Positions 25,001 to 36,788 of a DNA stretch of 56,249 nucleotides are shown one piece after another. Below the pieces are notes generated by a model. The model was not told the DNA's origin. It worked only from the letters and a program-made list of their open reading frames with translations, and searched no databases. The DNA comes from Ettlia oleoabundans. Taxonomy: Eukaryota; Chlorophyta; Chlorophyceae; Chlamydomonadales. The stretch spans positions 1,389 to 57,637 of the forward strand of contig JAAMXP010000274.1 of the NCBI GenBank assembly GCA_019693395.1, written 5' to 3'. A program made the position numbers and the translations under genes. Numbering within the stretch: position 1 is the first letter of the stretch; each line of letters opens with the position of its first letter.

Positions 25001-28000
25001 TTTCTTGGGACTCAGGCTGCTGCTGCCGCCACCTCCTGTGCTGCTTTTCAACCTAAGCACCAGGGCGGGCTGGTTGGGCTGCTTCTCTGGTTTCCGCTCT
25101 TGGCCTGTCTGGTCCACCTCCGCGACGGCTGGGAAACTCAGCACTGGTGAGAAGTCTGGAGGGGGGCCTTGACCACCACTTTCAGTCACAGGAGCTTTGC
25201 CGGCCGCAGCAGTTGCTGCCGGTGGGTGCCGCAAGAGGGCAACATGCGCTGCAGACACCGTCATCTCAGTGCTGCTGCTGCTAGCAAGGCCGTTGCTTTC
25301 CGACTGCTCCTTAGTCAGCAGCAGGCGGCTGAGCCACACTGCAACTCCTGGCAGAGGTGGCTGTGGCATTGCGGCTGAGTCGCAATCCTGTTGTGCCTGC
25401 TGGGCCTGAGGCCAGATGCTGAGGCTGGCAGCATCAATTTGCACCAGCAGCTTGCTCTGCACAGCCTCCTGTGCTGCAGCCTCCCCTGCTGAGATACCTC
25501 CAGCCTGCTGTGTTGCTGCCGTGGCTTCCGCTGAGTCAGTGGTTGCTGCTTGCTGTTGTAAATTGCCGGACAAAGCTGCGGCAGGCTGGAGCACTGGCCG
25601 CGGCGGCAGCGCGGGCTGCTGCCGCCAGCACTGCACCAGGTTGGCAAGGAGTGGATAGTCAGTCCCTCCCACCGCTACAGATATGCTGCTCAGCCGCATG
25701 CTGCTTCCCTGTTGCTTCCGAGTATAGCTCAAGCCTGCCAGCAGAAGAAGCGGCTGAGGCAGCAGCGACGGACTCAAGCTGTGGTCTACCGCTGCCAAGC
25801 CCAGCCTTGCCTCTGCTGCTGGAAGCTGCACCGAAAGGTAGGGCAGCAGCCACACGCGTGGTTGCACCAACTGCAGCTGAAGCACTACATCACGCTGCCC
25901 CTGATGTGCTGTCTTTGCTGAGCTGGCAGCTACTGCTGCTGTGCAGCCGCTAAGGCAGAGGTGCATCTCCGCAGTTGATGTGCCACCACTGCCGCTGCTG
26001 CTGTTGTTGCCATTGTCGGCCAAACCAGCACAGGCGATGCCACGGCCAGAAGGGTCACGCCACTGCTGCAGGCCACCGGCCGCGCAGTAGGCAAGCTGCA
26101 GGGCGCCATCCGTGCTGAAGCTACAGCTCGAGAGCCACGGCAAAGCAGCATCGCCCGACTGTGCTTCTTGCTCCGGTTTATGTGGAAGCAATGGGCTCTG
26201 GAACCGCTGCCCCGCCTCAGCAGAGACAGCTGACGCCACAGCTGCCGCTGCTGCTGCCTGCTGCCCAGACAGCTGCAGCTGCAAAGGCGCCAGGGTGGCT
26301 GATATAAGCAGCCCACCCATGTCGTCAGCGCTGTCGCCACAGGAGGGTTTGCGCAGCGTATCCTGCCTTATTAGCACGTCCATATGCACCCGGCTGCTCA
26401 CACCGCTGGCATGCCGCAGCTGCCATAGCCCGCTGCAGTCGCCCATGCTTGCTGCCTCAGCTGCCGAGGACGCATCAGCCACAGCCAGCATGGCGCCACC
26501 AAGGCCAAGCCTCAGGCCGTGCCCGGCAAAACCTGCAAGCAGCAGAAAAGCAAACGGAGAGGGTTGACTGTCGGTGCGTGCACAATAAGACAGGGCAGTT
26601 GAACGCAGTGATGCCTGTAAACAGCAGCAATAAACATGTATGTTATGCCAAACTGCAACTTCCATGCTCGTCTACCTAAACGTCTAATATAAAAAACACC
26701 ACGAGTAGATTACGCAACTGCAGATGTGATCAGCCGCATCCCTATATGCAATGATAGAAACTTGTGACCATTCATTCTGGCGTGAGGCGCCTATTTTGCT
26801 CACCATGCGCTGGTGCCAGCAGAGCCTGGCGCAGTTGGCTGTTCCACGGTGCCTCCCAGTTCAGCGGCCCGCTGCGCAACTCCAGATGGCGTAGCAGGAG
26901 CAGCAGCGCGACGGCCTCAGGATCCTGGGAGGAAAGAGCAACCAGCTCCACCTGTGCCATCCGGAAGTCCAGCAGCAGCTGTGGCTGCAGCGCTCGTGCC
27001 AGCAGGGATGGACTACTGGTGCTGCTGCTGGTGCCAGGTGCCACTTGCTGCACTTCTTCCTCTACATCTGGCTGCTCTGATGTGGCAGGCATGGTAGCCA
27101 AGCTGCTTGCCTGACCGACTGTTGTGCAGCAGGATGTGGCAGTGCCTTGCATCTGAAAGCTGTCGCTGCGGCCAGACAACCTGCCACAGGAGTCGCCCAT
27201 GCCAGCTGACACAACGCCAGTTGAGTACCGCCGTAGCAGAAGCAGCAGGTTTGTCAGGAGCCCCGGGGCGTGTGCCACCAGCAGCCTGCCTACCACGATT
27301 GAGCAGCGCCGCTGGGCCGCGCCCGGGGACTTGCTGTCACCTGATGCCGACTTGCTAGATGGGTTGAGGTAGCGCACGTTCAGTGCCGCCTGCTGTACCT
27401 GCTGCGCATCCTCCTTAGATGGTGGGTTTGCAGCTGTCTGCTGCTCTCCTTCCAGCAACACCACCTCAACCCATGCACTGCTGCCGGCTGCTGAAGCAGC
27501 AGCCGCCAACGCTTGCTTGTCATCCTCTAAGCGCTGCAGGTTGGCTGCGCTCTTGTTCCTGCCCAAACTCACGCCAGCTGCGGCAGCAGCAGCTTCCTCC
27601 ATAAAAGGTAGTTCTGCCACGGCCAGAAGATGCGAGGCCAGAGGGGCTGCCGCTGTGCTGCGTCGAACACTGCACTGCTGCACCTCCAGCAGCGCTCCTG
27701 AGATGGCGGCATCTACAGAAATTAATGCCACCTGCATCAGAAGCGTTAAGAAGTGGTTGGGCATACACAGGCTATGGCTGGCGTGGTTGCCGGGTTAACT
27801 GAGGGAAGGAAGATGGCGGCCGAGGGCGCTCATGCTTGGGCCACTACTGTGTCCAGCAAACACTTCGCCACTGAACACAGGTGGGCGCCGCAACCACCCA
27901 CCTTCAGGTGCTGCAGATGCAGCTCAGCAAACTGGTGCACTTCATATGGTGCCTGCGCTGTTGACCCGCGCTGTGCCGAGCCGCCACCACTGGTCCCTGT

Positions 28001-31000
28001 TGTGGCCTCGGGTGCTGCCAGCACGGTTGCCAGTTGGCGCTGGAGCGCTGCCGCTTCCTCTAGAGAGTTGCGTGCTGTGGCTCGGCGCAGTTGCTCTAAT
28101 ATAGAAGCCAGGTCAGGCCTTGGCGGTTCTGCAGTGCCAGTTTGTGGCCCCTGTTGCTGCTGTTGGTACTGCCGGTCCTCCACGACCCCCAGTACCACGT
28201 GCGCCTCCTCCAATAACGCCTGCAACTCCGCATGCATGGGCGCTGCTGGCTTCAGCATGGGGGGCAGGGCGTTTGGCAGCGCCGCACCCTTCACGGCATT
28301 GGCTTGACGGCTGGTGCCCCGGGGTGTGCCGCCAGCGGATGAGGTGGCTGCACGCAAGGATGAGGTGGCTGCACGCAAGGCCAGGGGGTAGATACAATGA
28401 ACACACAAGAAAGAGTAACAAGGGACACAATGACTTGTGCACTTGACCTAAGATGCAGCCATAGCCTTCGAGACTGCTGACTGTACCCACAGCAACACAG
28501 AAATGCAGCAGGTAAGGGCAGGCAAATTGTTCGCAAGGCAGGCTGTGCATTGCAGCGCGCACCCTCAACGGCCTCAGCAAATGACGCCTCATCAGTCAAG
28601 AAGCCCCACACTCGTCCAAGCACGCCCGCCGCCCGAGCCTGTGGACGTCCCACTAACGCTGCAGCGGGCGGAGCAGATGGGGATGTGGCATCCACAGCAG
28701 CCCCTGCTGGGGCTGTTCCTGACACCGCTTTGCTGGGTGTGACTGCCACAGATGGTGCGGCTACAGCCTCAGATGTCTCAGCCACAACTACTGGTGGCTC
28801 GGCACCCTGCTGGCCCTCTCCTGCTGCCTTAGCCGCTGCAGCAGCCTTCATTACCGACGTAAGGCGGCCCGCCCAGTGCAGCTGGCGATCATTGATGGCA
28901 ACTGCATGCACAGATTCAATATAAAGAACAGCAGCAGGCTTGACCACCCTCGGCGTCAATCAAGGTTTGACATTCGCAATGATCTCTCTGTGAACCGACG
29001 TCGAATTGGTGAATGAACACATTAAGCCATAACTGCAGCCAGGGTGCCCAGCCAGGAGACTAATGGCGAAGCAACAGTGCTCCAAACTGGCAGCACTACC
29101 GTGGCTAAGTACAGCGTGTACAACCCACCGTGAAGCGGCGATACCCGGACCTCCACAGATGTGTTGAAGGCGTCACCTGCCAGCTCAACACCCTGCATGC
29201 CACCATGCACGGAATACTACGCGCAATATCAACCACAAGGTACCCAACCAACATTTAAGCAAGATAGCTGTAACATGATGGGATGGTGGGGCATGGCATA
29301 CTTGCCAACCGGTGTTCAACCGAGCCAGCTATGTCATAATACCAAGTGTCACTGGCAAAGCCTCGCATGAAGTGGACGCAGCATTGCCCAAAAGCTCAAC
29401 GCCAGTCATCGAAGGGCCACGCTCACCTCAAGCCAAGCAAAAGCCGGCATCATCGCCGCCGCTCCAACGCTTGCAATGCGCAGTAGCGGCTGGTAGCTGT
29501 GGGCTGCTGCAGTGGCGCCACCACCAGTGAAGCTACCGCCCACAGCCCCCCACGCGCCGCCGTCACCGCCAGCGATGCTACCCAGGCAGGTACTGCCCAC
29601 AGCACCACTGGAGACGCCACTTTGAGGCAACGCTGCTGCTGAGCCAGGGGTGGTAGGCACTGGCGGGTGGTGGTGCTGATCCAGGCTGATGCTCAACTGC
29701 TTGATGTGTAGCTGTTTCTTCAGCCACGCGTCCGGGTTCTGCACGGCGGCGTCCAACCAGGCCAGGGCGCAGAGTGACATGAGAACAGCAACAGTGGCGG
29801 CGAATAATGCATCATAAAAAGACGAAATGCAACCCACCAACGAGCTCTACAATACACTACTGGTGTCAGCAAGAAAAAGCCCAATACCCAGCAACCCACG
29901 CCCAGCCACCCACCCACCTGGACGCTGTCCTGCCAGCTATCCTCGCTCGTCTGCAGTAGCAGCTGCTGGAAGGTGACTGTCGCCACACACTGTCCCTCTT
30001 GCACCCATTTCACCACCACATTGGTTAGCTTGACTGCAGCCAAACGTGGAAGGGACAGGAATGGGTGCGGGCAGGACACATGTAATGCGTAGCCAGCAGC
30101 AACACCAGCTTGAAGAGCAGACACATTTCTGCTGAACGTTTACTGAGTAACGTTTGGCTGACTGGATGTACTATGCAGTTCTCACACGCAGCGACCAACA
30201 TAATGTGCATGCTGCAAGGCAGGAAGCTGCTGTGCATGAAGCAGCGCTCCCCACACCTGTCATGTTCAGGCCCGCATGCAGCGCCATTGACTGGAAGGTG
30301 CTGCCGAACCAGCCACCGCCACCACCACTATTGGCCCCTGCCGCAGCTACTGATGCTGCAGGCTGCTCATCGGACGCTGGCACCGACAGGGGCTGCTCAT
30401 CGGCCCCTTCATCCAGTGCGGTTGCTGAGGCTAATGGTGTGGGTGCTGGTGACTGCTGCTCAGTAGCTGATAGCACAAGCTCGACAGTATCCAGCACAAC
30501 CTGCAGGCCATAGTGCAGCCTACACCTTTGATCAACTCAGCAGTTCCAGACTTGACCACAGCAGGGCAGCACAAGGAAGCAATGGGTCCAAGCATGCATG
30601 ATGGTGGGGGCCGGGGATGCTGGTGCTTTTTATCCGGAGGCAACAACTCAGCTGGGATGCGAGCTGCAGGAGGGCACTTTGCTGCAGCTGCCAACATCGC
30701 AAAGAGTGTACACTGCAAGGGGTGGTCCGCTGCACTGCGTTGTGCAAATGTGGTGCAAGCACGGCGCATGCGTGCCTGGATGGGCTGTGTGGTCAGCGCC
30801 GTCCAAGGGATGGTGATGGAGAGGCAGCGTGCAAAGGCGCGCCGCACATGCACCAGCGAGGTAGCACTGCCCAGCAGCGGCGCCAAGTTGAGCTCAAGAT
30901 TGTGTAGAGTGAGCACATTGCCACGGCTGAAAGAGACCTGCGGGAAGCGGGCAGGCAGGTGGGGGCGGGTGGCAACCATCGCCTTACAATCGCAAATTAG

Positions 31001-31433
31001 GGTGCAAATTTGCAGACAAACCGTGCGAAGACTTTTGCTGCTTATCAAAAGAGATTTTCATCAGCGAACTGTGTGACTCAAGAAAATGGATTTTGGCTGG
31101 GATGGGAAGTGTGATGGAGATCCAGCCAGTGACGCGAGTGGGTCAGGTGGGTGCTGGCGGTTGAGTGGGCACCACATGTCGGATAGGCACAGAATGAGGC
31201 TATCAGGTTGTGCCAGGGAACTGGGACGCGGCCGCAACTGCTTCAGTGGTACACGTGCACACTTTCAGCAGTCAAAATGCTGACGACTGAGCTGAAGGAC
31301 CTGCCTTGTGCTAGGCGCAGCCCAACCACTGGCGGCCCCGGCCCACCTTCAGATCGCTGCCAGCCCCTTCAGCAGAGCGCTTCACATATTGCATCAGCAC
31401 CCGTGTGACCAATGGTGTCAACACGTATTCCAT
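13011..31433 (-). CDS. VPS13: VPS13-type bridge-like lipid transfer protein (very large, many exons)
   Basis: VPS13 proteins form a long hydrophobic groove that moves lipids between membranes at contact sites. The gene starts at the ATG at 31433 (MEYVLTPLVTRVLMQYVK) and joins exon 2 (30776-30937, GNVLTLHNLELNLAPLLG, then ITIPWTAL), giving a chorein N-terminus. Further exons include 30257-30500 and 29918-30033. Conserved-looking coding blocks then follow at about 29430-29740, 28340-28960, 26770-27720, 24410-26530, 21900-24300, 20370-21790, 19030-20250, 16400-17600 and 13300-13980. Near 14160-14300 lies GVTAGLTGVVRAPLQG followed by GGIGRGLLGAVGLPV, and near 15310-15410 RSVRAGVSDLIGLPL; both match the VPS13 C-terminal module. 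The last exon is about 13011-13180. Large Ala/Gly/Ser/Gln-rich loops interrupt the body. Many internal exon borders are unresolved, and an assembly gap (15021-15077) falls in the C-terminal part. Intron 2 seems to use a GC donor. Confidence 0.82.
15021..15077. other. Assembly gap (57 N)
   Basis: A run of N falls inside the C-terminal part of the VPS13 gene. Its true length is unknown, so coding sequence or an intron may be missing here. Confidence 0.99.
28338..28379 (-). repeat. Perfect 21-bp tandem duplication in VPS13 coding sequence
   Basis: Two identical adjacent 21-base units (28338-28358 and 28359-28379) encode the heptapeptide LRAATSS twice on the minus strand. The frame is preserved, and the perfect identity suggests a recent slippage event. 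Confidence 0.85.
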
Positions 31434-31780
31434 TAGGGCTCTGCAGCGATAGTTCGAGCGATCGAGAGCAGCCTTAGCCGCCCGCGCGGCCTGCTGCTAC
31501 GGCTAAAGGCATGAATTGCAAACAACGAAATTTCAACATGAACGCATGCGCCCAACAATCCAGCAGGGAGAGAGGAACCACTGTGCTGCTGCGACCCCAC
31601 AGCATGTGCTCTTTGTTCTTTACTACATTAGGTGTTGCGGTGCCTGCACAGGGTATCAGCGGTACTCCCTCCTACGGCAAAGGCTGCGTGGACACGCGTC
31701 AAGCGGTCTGCCCCACCAGTTCAACCCGCTACGACTCCCAAGAACTGGTCCGGTGGAGCCGTGTGTCCACGGTAGCAGCC
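31434..31780. promoter_or_regulatory. Short divergent promoter between VPS13 and MED15-like gene
   Basis: Only about 347 bp separates the two divergent start codons. If no upstream non-coding exon exists, both genes share this interval as a bidirectional promoter. No defined element is recognised. Confidence 0.45.
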
Positions 31781-34700
31781 ATGCCACCCCAAAACCTCGC
31801 AGTGGCCGAGCGGCACCAGGCCCTGCATCATATGTGCGTCGCCACCCAGCAATCCCTGCTTGCCGCCATGCCGCCGCACCAACATGCCGGGTCGTGCGTT
31901 CGTCAGCTGCATTGTGCGCAAAGCTGCGAGGGCCGCTCTAACACAACATTGCACTTGCGATAGGCTACAATGCCCTATTTTGGAATTAGCTAGCTGCCAA
32001 CTTACTGTTCTCCACCGTGTGCCCACTAGCTGCAGGAGGACCCGGCTGCAGCAGCTGGGGCAGCCTGCTGAGAAGGCCCAAACAATGGCAGCCAAGGTTG
32101 AAGAGGCGGCGTTTACCAAGGCTGGCAGCAGAGACGACTATTGGACGTATCTGCGGAACAGCCTGGCAAAGGCGGAGGCCGCTTTGCAGCGGCAGCAACA
32201 GGCCCTAAAGGCGCAGCAGCAGGCGCCGCAGCAATTGCCGCAGCAGCAGGGGCTGGGTGCGTCGCAGTACAGTGTGGCACAGAGCGGCACCGCACAAATG
32301 CAGTATGTGGCACAGCAGCAGCCTGCACCAGCGCAGCAGCAGCAGCAGATGTATGGGATCCTGCAACACGGTATGCAACAGCAGGCACAGCAGGGGGGCC
32401 AGTATGTTGGCATGGCACAACCGCAGCAGCAGGCGCAGCCGCAGCAGCCGCAGTTGCAGTACAGGCAGACTGCTCCACAGCAGATGGCGCCCCAGCAGCA
32501 GCCAGTGCAGTACATGCAAGCTGCACCGCAGACCCAGATGGCCCAACCGCAGCAGGCTGTAGCCCAGCAGCAGGCGCAGCCGCAGTACATGCAGCAGCCG
32601 GCAATGGGTCAACAGCAGTACATGCAGCAGCAGCAGCAGCAGCAGCAGCAATATGCGCAGCAGCCATCACTGCAGCAGCAGCAACAGTTTATGCATGCGC
32701 CAGCCCAGCAGCAGCAGCAGCAGTACATGCAGGCGCCGAACCAGAACCAGCAGCCACAACGGTATATGCAACAGCCGAGCATGCCACAACAGCATTATGG
32801 GCAAATGCAGCCTTCGCAGCAGTATGTTCAGCAGCAGCAGCCTCTGCAGCAACCACAGTACATGCAGCAGCAGCAGCCACAGCAGCAGCAGCAGTTTGCA
32901 CAGCAGGGCAGGGCCGCAGGCTATCCTGTGCAGCAGTACGCCACCACCACAGGGCAGGCTTCTCAAGTTCTGCACCAACCCCAGCCAGGGCAGGTGCAGG
33001 TGCCAGGGCAGGCGCAGGGCCAGATGGCGCCGCCGCCAGCCCAGCAGCGAGCGGCGCCGGCTCCTGCGCAGTTGGTGCAACCCACGCAGTTCACCACAGG
33101 AGACTTGGCTCGCCTGCCTTCCTTTGATGATCCAGTGTTCAGCGATCTCGCTGCAGGTGAGCTGCGCGCTGCAAGGTTGGCTGGCAGCTATCAAGGCTGG
33201 CTTGATTTTGCTTGCGAAGCTTGCTGAGCATCAAGGCTGCATGGCTGTCATATCATAGTCAGTATGTACGGGTTCTAAATGTTAACCAATGTTCCTCCAC
33301 ATGCATACCAAGTCGCCTTGCGCCTTGCTGTGCTATCCTGTGCTGCGCTGTGCTGTGCTACCTGCTGCAGAGTTGTTCCCTGAGGGCCAGTCAACAGCCG
33401 CGACCCCAACGCTCCACCCACAGCCGCAGCAGCAGGCCCAGCGCTACCCCTCGCAGCCTCAAACCTCTGTTGCTGACAGCAGCCTGGGCTCGCCTGCAGC
33501 CATGGCCAGCACTACGCAGCAGCGAGACTCGGGAACTGTGAGCATTGCAGGCGGCGTGGCTGGGGCTGGTGCTGCGGGTGGCACACCTCAGCGCCACCTT
33601 CAGCATGAGCCTGCCGCCCTGCAAGAGTTCATGCGCTGGTACACCGCATTCAACCGCCCAGAGCAGCGAGCCAAGCTCTGCAAGGTGCTGGAGGGGTTGA
33701 CCAGCAGGCTATGTTTGTGTGTGCGGGCGATTGAGCATTGATGCGACAACAACCAGCAGCGCTGGCATCCGCAGCTACCCTTGTCGGTTGGTCACTTAAC
33801 CACGCCTCCGAGCACCCCTTGCTTGCTGGGGCCAGCTTTTCCGCATGTGCCGGCACCACACTAGCCTCTGGAAACTGCACTGCTGCTGCTTGATGGCTTG
33901 CAGGATGCGAATCAGATGCTACGTTTCTACAGGGAGGTGGTCACCACCAAGCAGCAGCCGGGAGACCGTGCTGAGCGTTTGAAGGCCCGCTTAACTCGCT
34001 GTAACACCGCCCTGCGCCTACTGATGGTGCGCCACACACATGCGTTACCATCTAGAATGCCCTCTGGAAGCAGCATGCACCTCTTGCTGCAGCCAAACAG
34101 CCGCATGCATGCCATCTGCGCTGCGCTGACAACGCCCCCTCCCCATGGCTGGTTACTCTGACGGTGTGGGCTCCTGCATGGCCCCCCTTGGGCTGACAGT
34201 CCCTGATGCCAGCCAAACTCTGCCCAGTGTCATGTTCCTGAATAACTTCAACCATTCATGTTCCCTGAATCTACAACCCTCCACTGGTCCCGCAGCTGGA
34301 AACCCCACAAGCCCAGTATCCCATCACAGAGAGTGTGGTGAAGCTCATCAAGGTGCGTCGTCCCCTTACTGCAGTTGCTCACCTGAATAAGTGGGCGCCC
34401 AGGTGTTGTACACTGCTGCACAGACTGGGCTGCTACTATCCATCATATGAAGCGCATGTGCGCACAGACCTTACCCGTTTGCCTGTCAGTCAGCTATTCT
34501 TCTCCTTCCACAAATCCTCAACTACTTTCTTGCCTGCCTCCCTGTATGCAGAACTTCTTTGAAGAAATGAATCACTTCCAACAGTCCAAGGAAAAGCTTG
34601 TGAGTCCTCACTTGCCCGGCCAGCCAGCAGCATACATGCACAGTCCGCTTCCACCATCATGGCTAGTGTTTGCTCCCCGCCTTTTTGCTGTGCTCTTTAC

Positions 34701-36422
34701 TTCCGCCCGCCTGCCTGCATGCCTGTGTGCCTGCATGCCAGCCATGGGTAGGTACTAGTAGTATCATGCTACCTGCTGTGGGTTACTGCGTGCCCCGTCT
34801 CAATGCCTGCCCTGTGTGAGTGCCTGCCTGCCTGCCACAGAGAGTCTCACAAAAGGCAGCAGTCGACAAGGCAGCGGCGGCCGTACCCGGCGCTGCTGCC
34901 GCCACCGCCGGGGCAGCTCCATCTCCCAGTGAGCCCTTGCTTTGCTGCCGCTCCCGCAAGCCTGGGGATCTGTGCTGCTGTCATGCCGGCTGGCTTGCTG
35001 TTTCTGTGGTGCCTGCCTGCCTGAATTTGTGTCCACCTGTCTGGCTACTCCTGTCAAGCTGCCTGTTTGGTTGGGTGGCGTGCTCCTTGGCAGTGGATTG
35101 TAGCACCAGGTGGAGCAGCAGCACTGCCCATTGTGTCTCTCATCGATTGTTTGCTGCATCCTGCAGGCGGCAACAATGCGCCATCCCCGGGAGGCTACCT
35201 CTCAATGATGGAATCTGGAGATGGCGACATGCTGAGGCTTCCCAGCCCTCTGCCGGCACCAATGGGCAGCACTGCAGGCGCAGTTGGGGCACGCCCGCAG
35301 CAGAAGCAGCCGGGGGCAGCAGCCGAGGCAGCGCGGCAGCAGGCCCTGCTGCGGCAGCGTCAGCTGCAAGAGCAGCAGCGCAAGCGGGAGGCTGCCGCCG
35401 CCACCACTACGGCCACACCTCCGCTGCCTGCAGATGCCCAGCAGCGGCTGCTGGCGGTGACTGCACGACCCCGCTCTCAGCAGGATGCCGCCGCCATCCA
35501 GAGCGGCTTCCGGCGCCTGCAGAAGGTGCTGCAGGCTGCAGGTCAGAAGCATCTGGCCACACAGGTGCAGCCCGTCAGCACGCCGCCGCTGCCAGCAGAG
35601 GCGCAGCGATTGCTTGCCAGGGACAAGGCAGCGCTGGAGGTGGCAGCGGCTGCAGCAGCTGGCACTGACCGAGGGGCCGACCACGTGCTGACTGTGGCAG
35701 CTGGGGAAGGCTATGTGGAGGAGGAGGGGGAGGGGGAGGGGGAGGGGAGAAAGGAGGCTGAGGCAGCAACTGCTGGGTTGGAGGAAGCGGAGCGTGCTGC
35801 CAAGAGGCAGTGCACCATCAGCCCGGACGCAGCGGCAGCTGCGGATGGCAGCGAAGGTGCTGCTGTCGAACAGTCAGCCACCCAGCAGCAAGAGAGGCAG
35901 GAGCAGCCAGCAGCATCGCGCCAGAAATCGGAGCTGGAACTCCGGCTGCTAGCAGAATGTGAAGACGCAGCACCGGCGCTTGGCGGCCCAGCAATCCTGT
36001 TGGTTACTCCAGATTCCTCTGACCCTCGCAACGCCCTGGTCACTTGCTTGCCCAAATCGGCACGGGCCGGGAGCCCGCCCGGCTCAAAGGACAGGGGAGA
36101 GTCAGGCGGTGGTGGCAAGGTCAGCGGGGAGCAGCGCTGGCAGGTGCTGATGCTGCGTGTCACACCGAGCTATCCTGAACAGGCCCCCACAGCCGTGTTT
36201 TTCCGCACGGGTCATGGCAGTGCCAGCCCTGTCAAGGTGATGGCTGTGGAGCGGCAGCAGCTGCTGCTGGATGCCTGCCGAGATCGCTTTGCTGCGGCTG
36301 TGGCTGCGGTGCCGTCGCCGGTGCGGCTGCAGCACCTTGCGGCAGCTTGGCTGGAGGCCACACAGCACGTGAGGGAACGTGTGCGCAGCAGGCAGCAGAG
36401 GGAAGAAGAGGAGGGTAGCTGA
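31781..36422 (+). CDS. MED15: Mediator complex subunit 15-like protein (KIX, polyQ, MED15-type C-terminus)
   Basis: MED15 sits in the Mediator tail and links transcription activators to RNA polymerase II. Eight exons join in frame to 1038 residues: 31781-31890, 32036-33156, 33371-33684, 33904-34026, 34296-34352, 34552-34599, 34841-34928, 35167-36422. Residues about 5-85 resemble a KIX three-helix bundle: AVAERHQALHHM, then the helix with KVEEAAFTKAGSRDDYW, where plant MED15 has a similar E-A-S-DY pattern. A Gln/Met/Ala/Pro-rich stretch of about 300 residues follows, including one uninterrupted CAG run near 32622-32648. The C-terminus has LAECEDAAPALGGPAILLVT and LRVTPSYPEQAP, matching the MED15 C-terminal fold in which a YP-x3-P motif follows a Cys-containing strand. 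The start is less certain, since an upstream exon is possible. Assignment rests on architecture and motif pattern. Confidence 0.75.
32260..32950 (+). repeat. CAG-rich polyglutamine-coding tract
   Basis: Dense CAG triplets interspersed with ATG, GCG and TAC codons encode Q-rich sequence with recurring QYMQ and QQQQ motifs in the MED15-like protein. The same DNA read on the other strand gives spurious Leu- or Cys/Ala-rich frames. Confidence 0.9.
35716..35753 (+). repeat. GGGGGA purine minisatellite inside MED15 coding sequence
   Basis: Short purine units (GAGGAG then GGGGGA repeats) encode an alternating Glu/Gly run in the last MED15 exon. The pure G/A strand could form a G-rich secondary structure. 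Confidence 0.8.
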
Positions 36423-36788
36423 GGGCAGAGAGGGGTATTAATGATCGCAACGTGTGTGTAGTTGTGACATAAACCTCATTCCACAGTCTACTGTTGGCTG
36501 GATTTGCCAGACCCTGCTCAATGCCTTTTGTTGCGTTATGTGCATGTGGACAGTAAGATGTTCTTCCCTTTATGGCAGCTGTGGTCTTAGGGGGGCTAGT
36601 TGGGGCAGCAAATTGCAGTAGTCCATCCTTGACATAACTATTAGCACCAAAGCGTAGGAGAGCAAATTGCACGCCTCAGGATGGCAGGCCGGCAGTACAA
36701 CCGCTGGTGTACGAGGTAGGGTTTCAGCCGTGAATCTGAACCTTGGAATCAGTCCCGGTGCATCTCCCGCACTGAGTATTCTGTTCGG

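Noticed and set aside
32113..32670. Minus-strand Ala-, Cys- or Leu-rich frames opposite the polyQ tract
   Set aside because: CAG repeats read on the other strand give poly-Leu, poly-Cys or poly-Ala. The + strand frame continues into the KIX-like segment and the spliced MED15 model.
32260..32950. Possible CRISPR-like or satellite array
   Set aside because: The repetition is codon-level CAG expansion in one long open frame, with no regular spacer structure.
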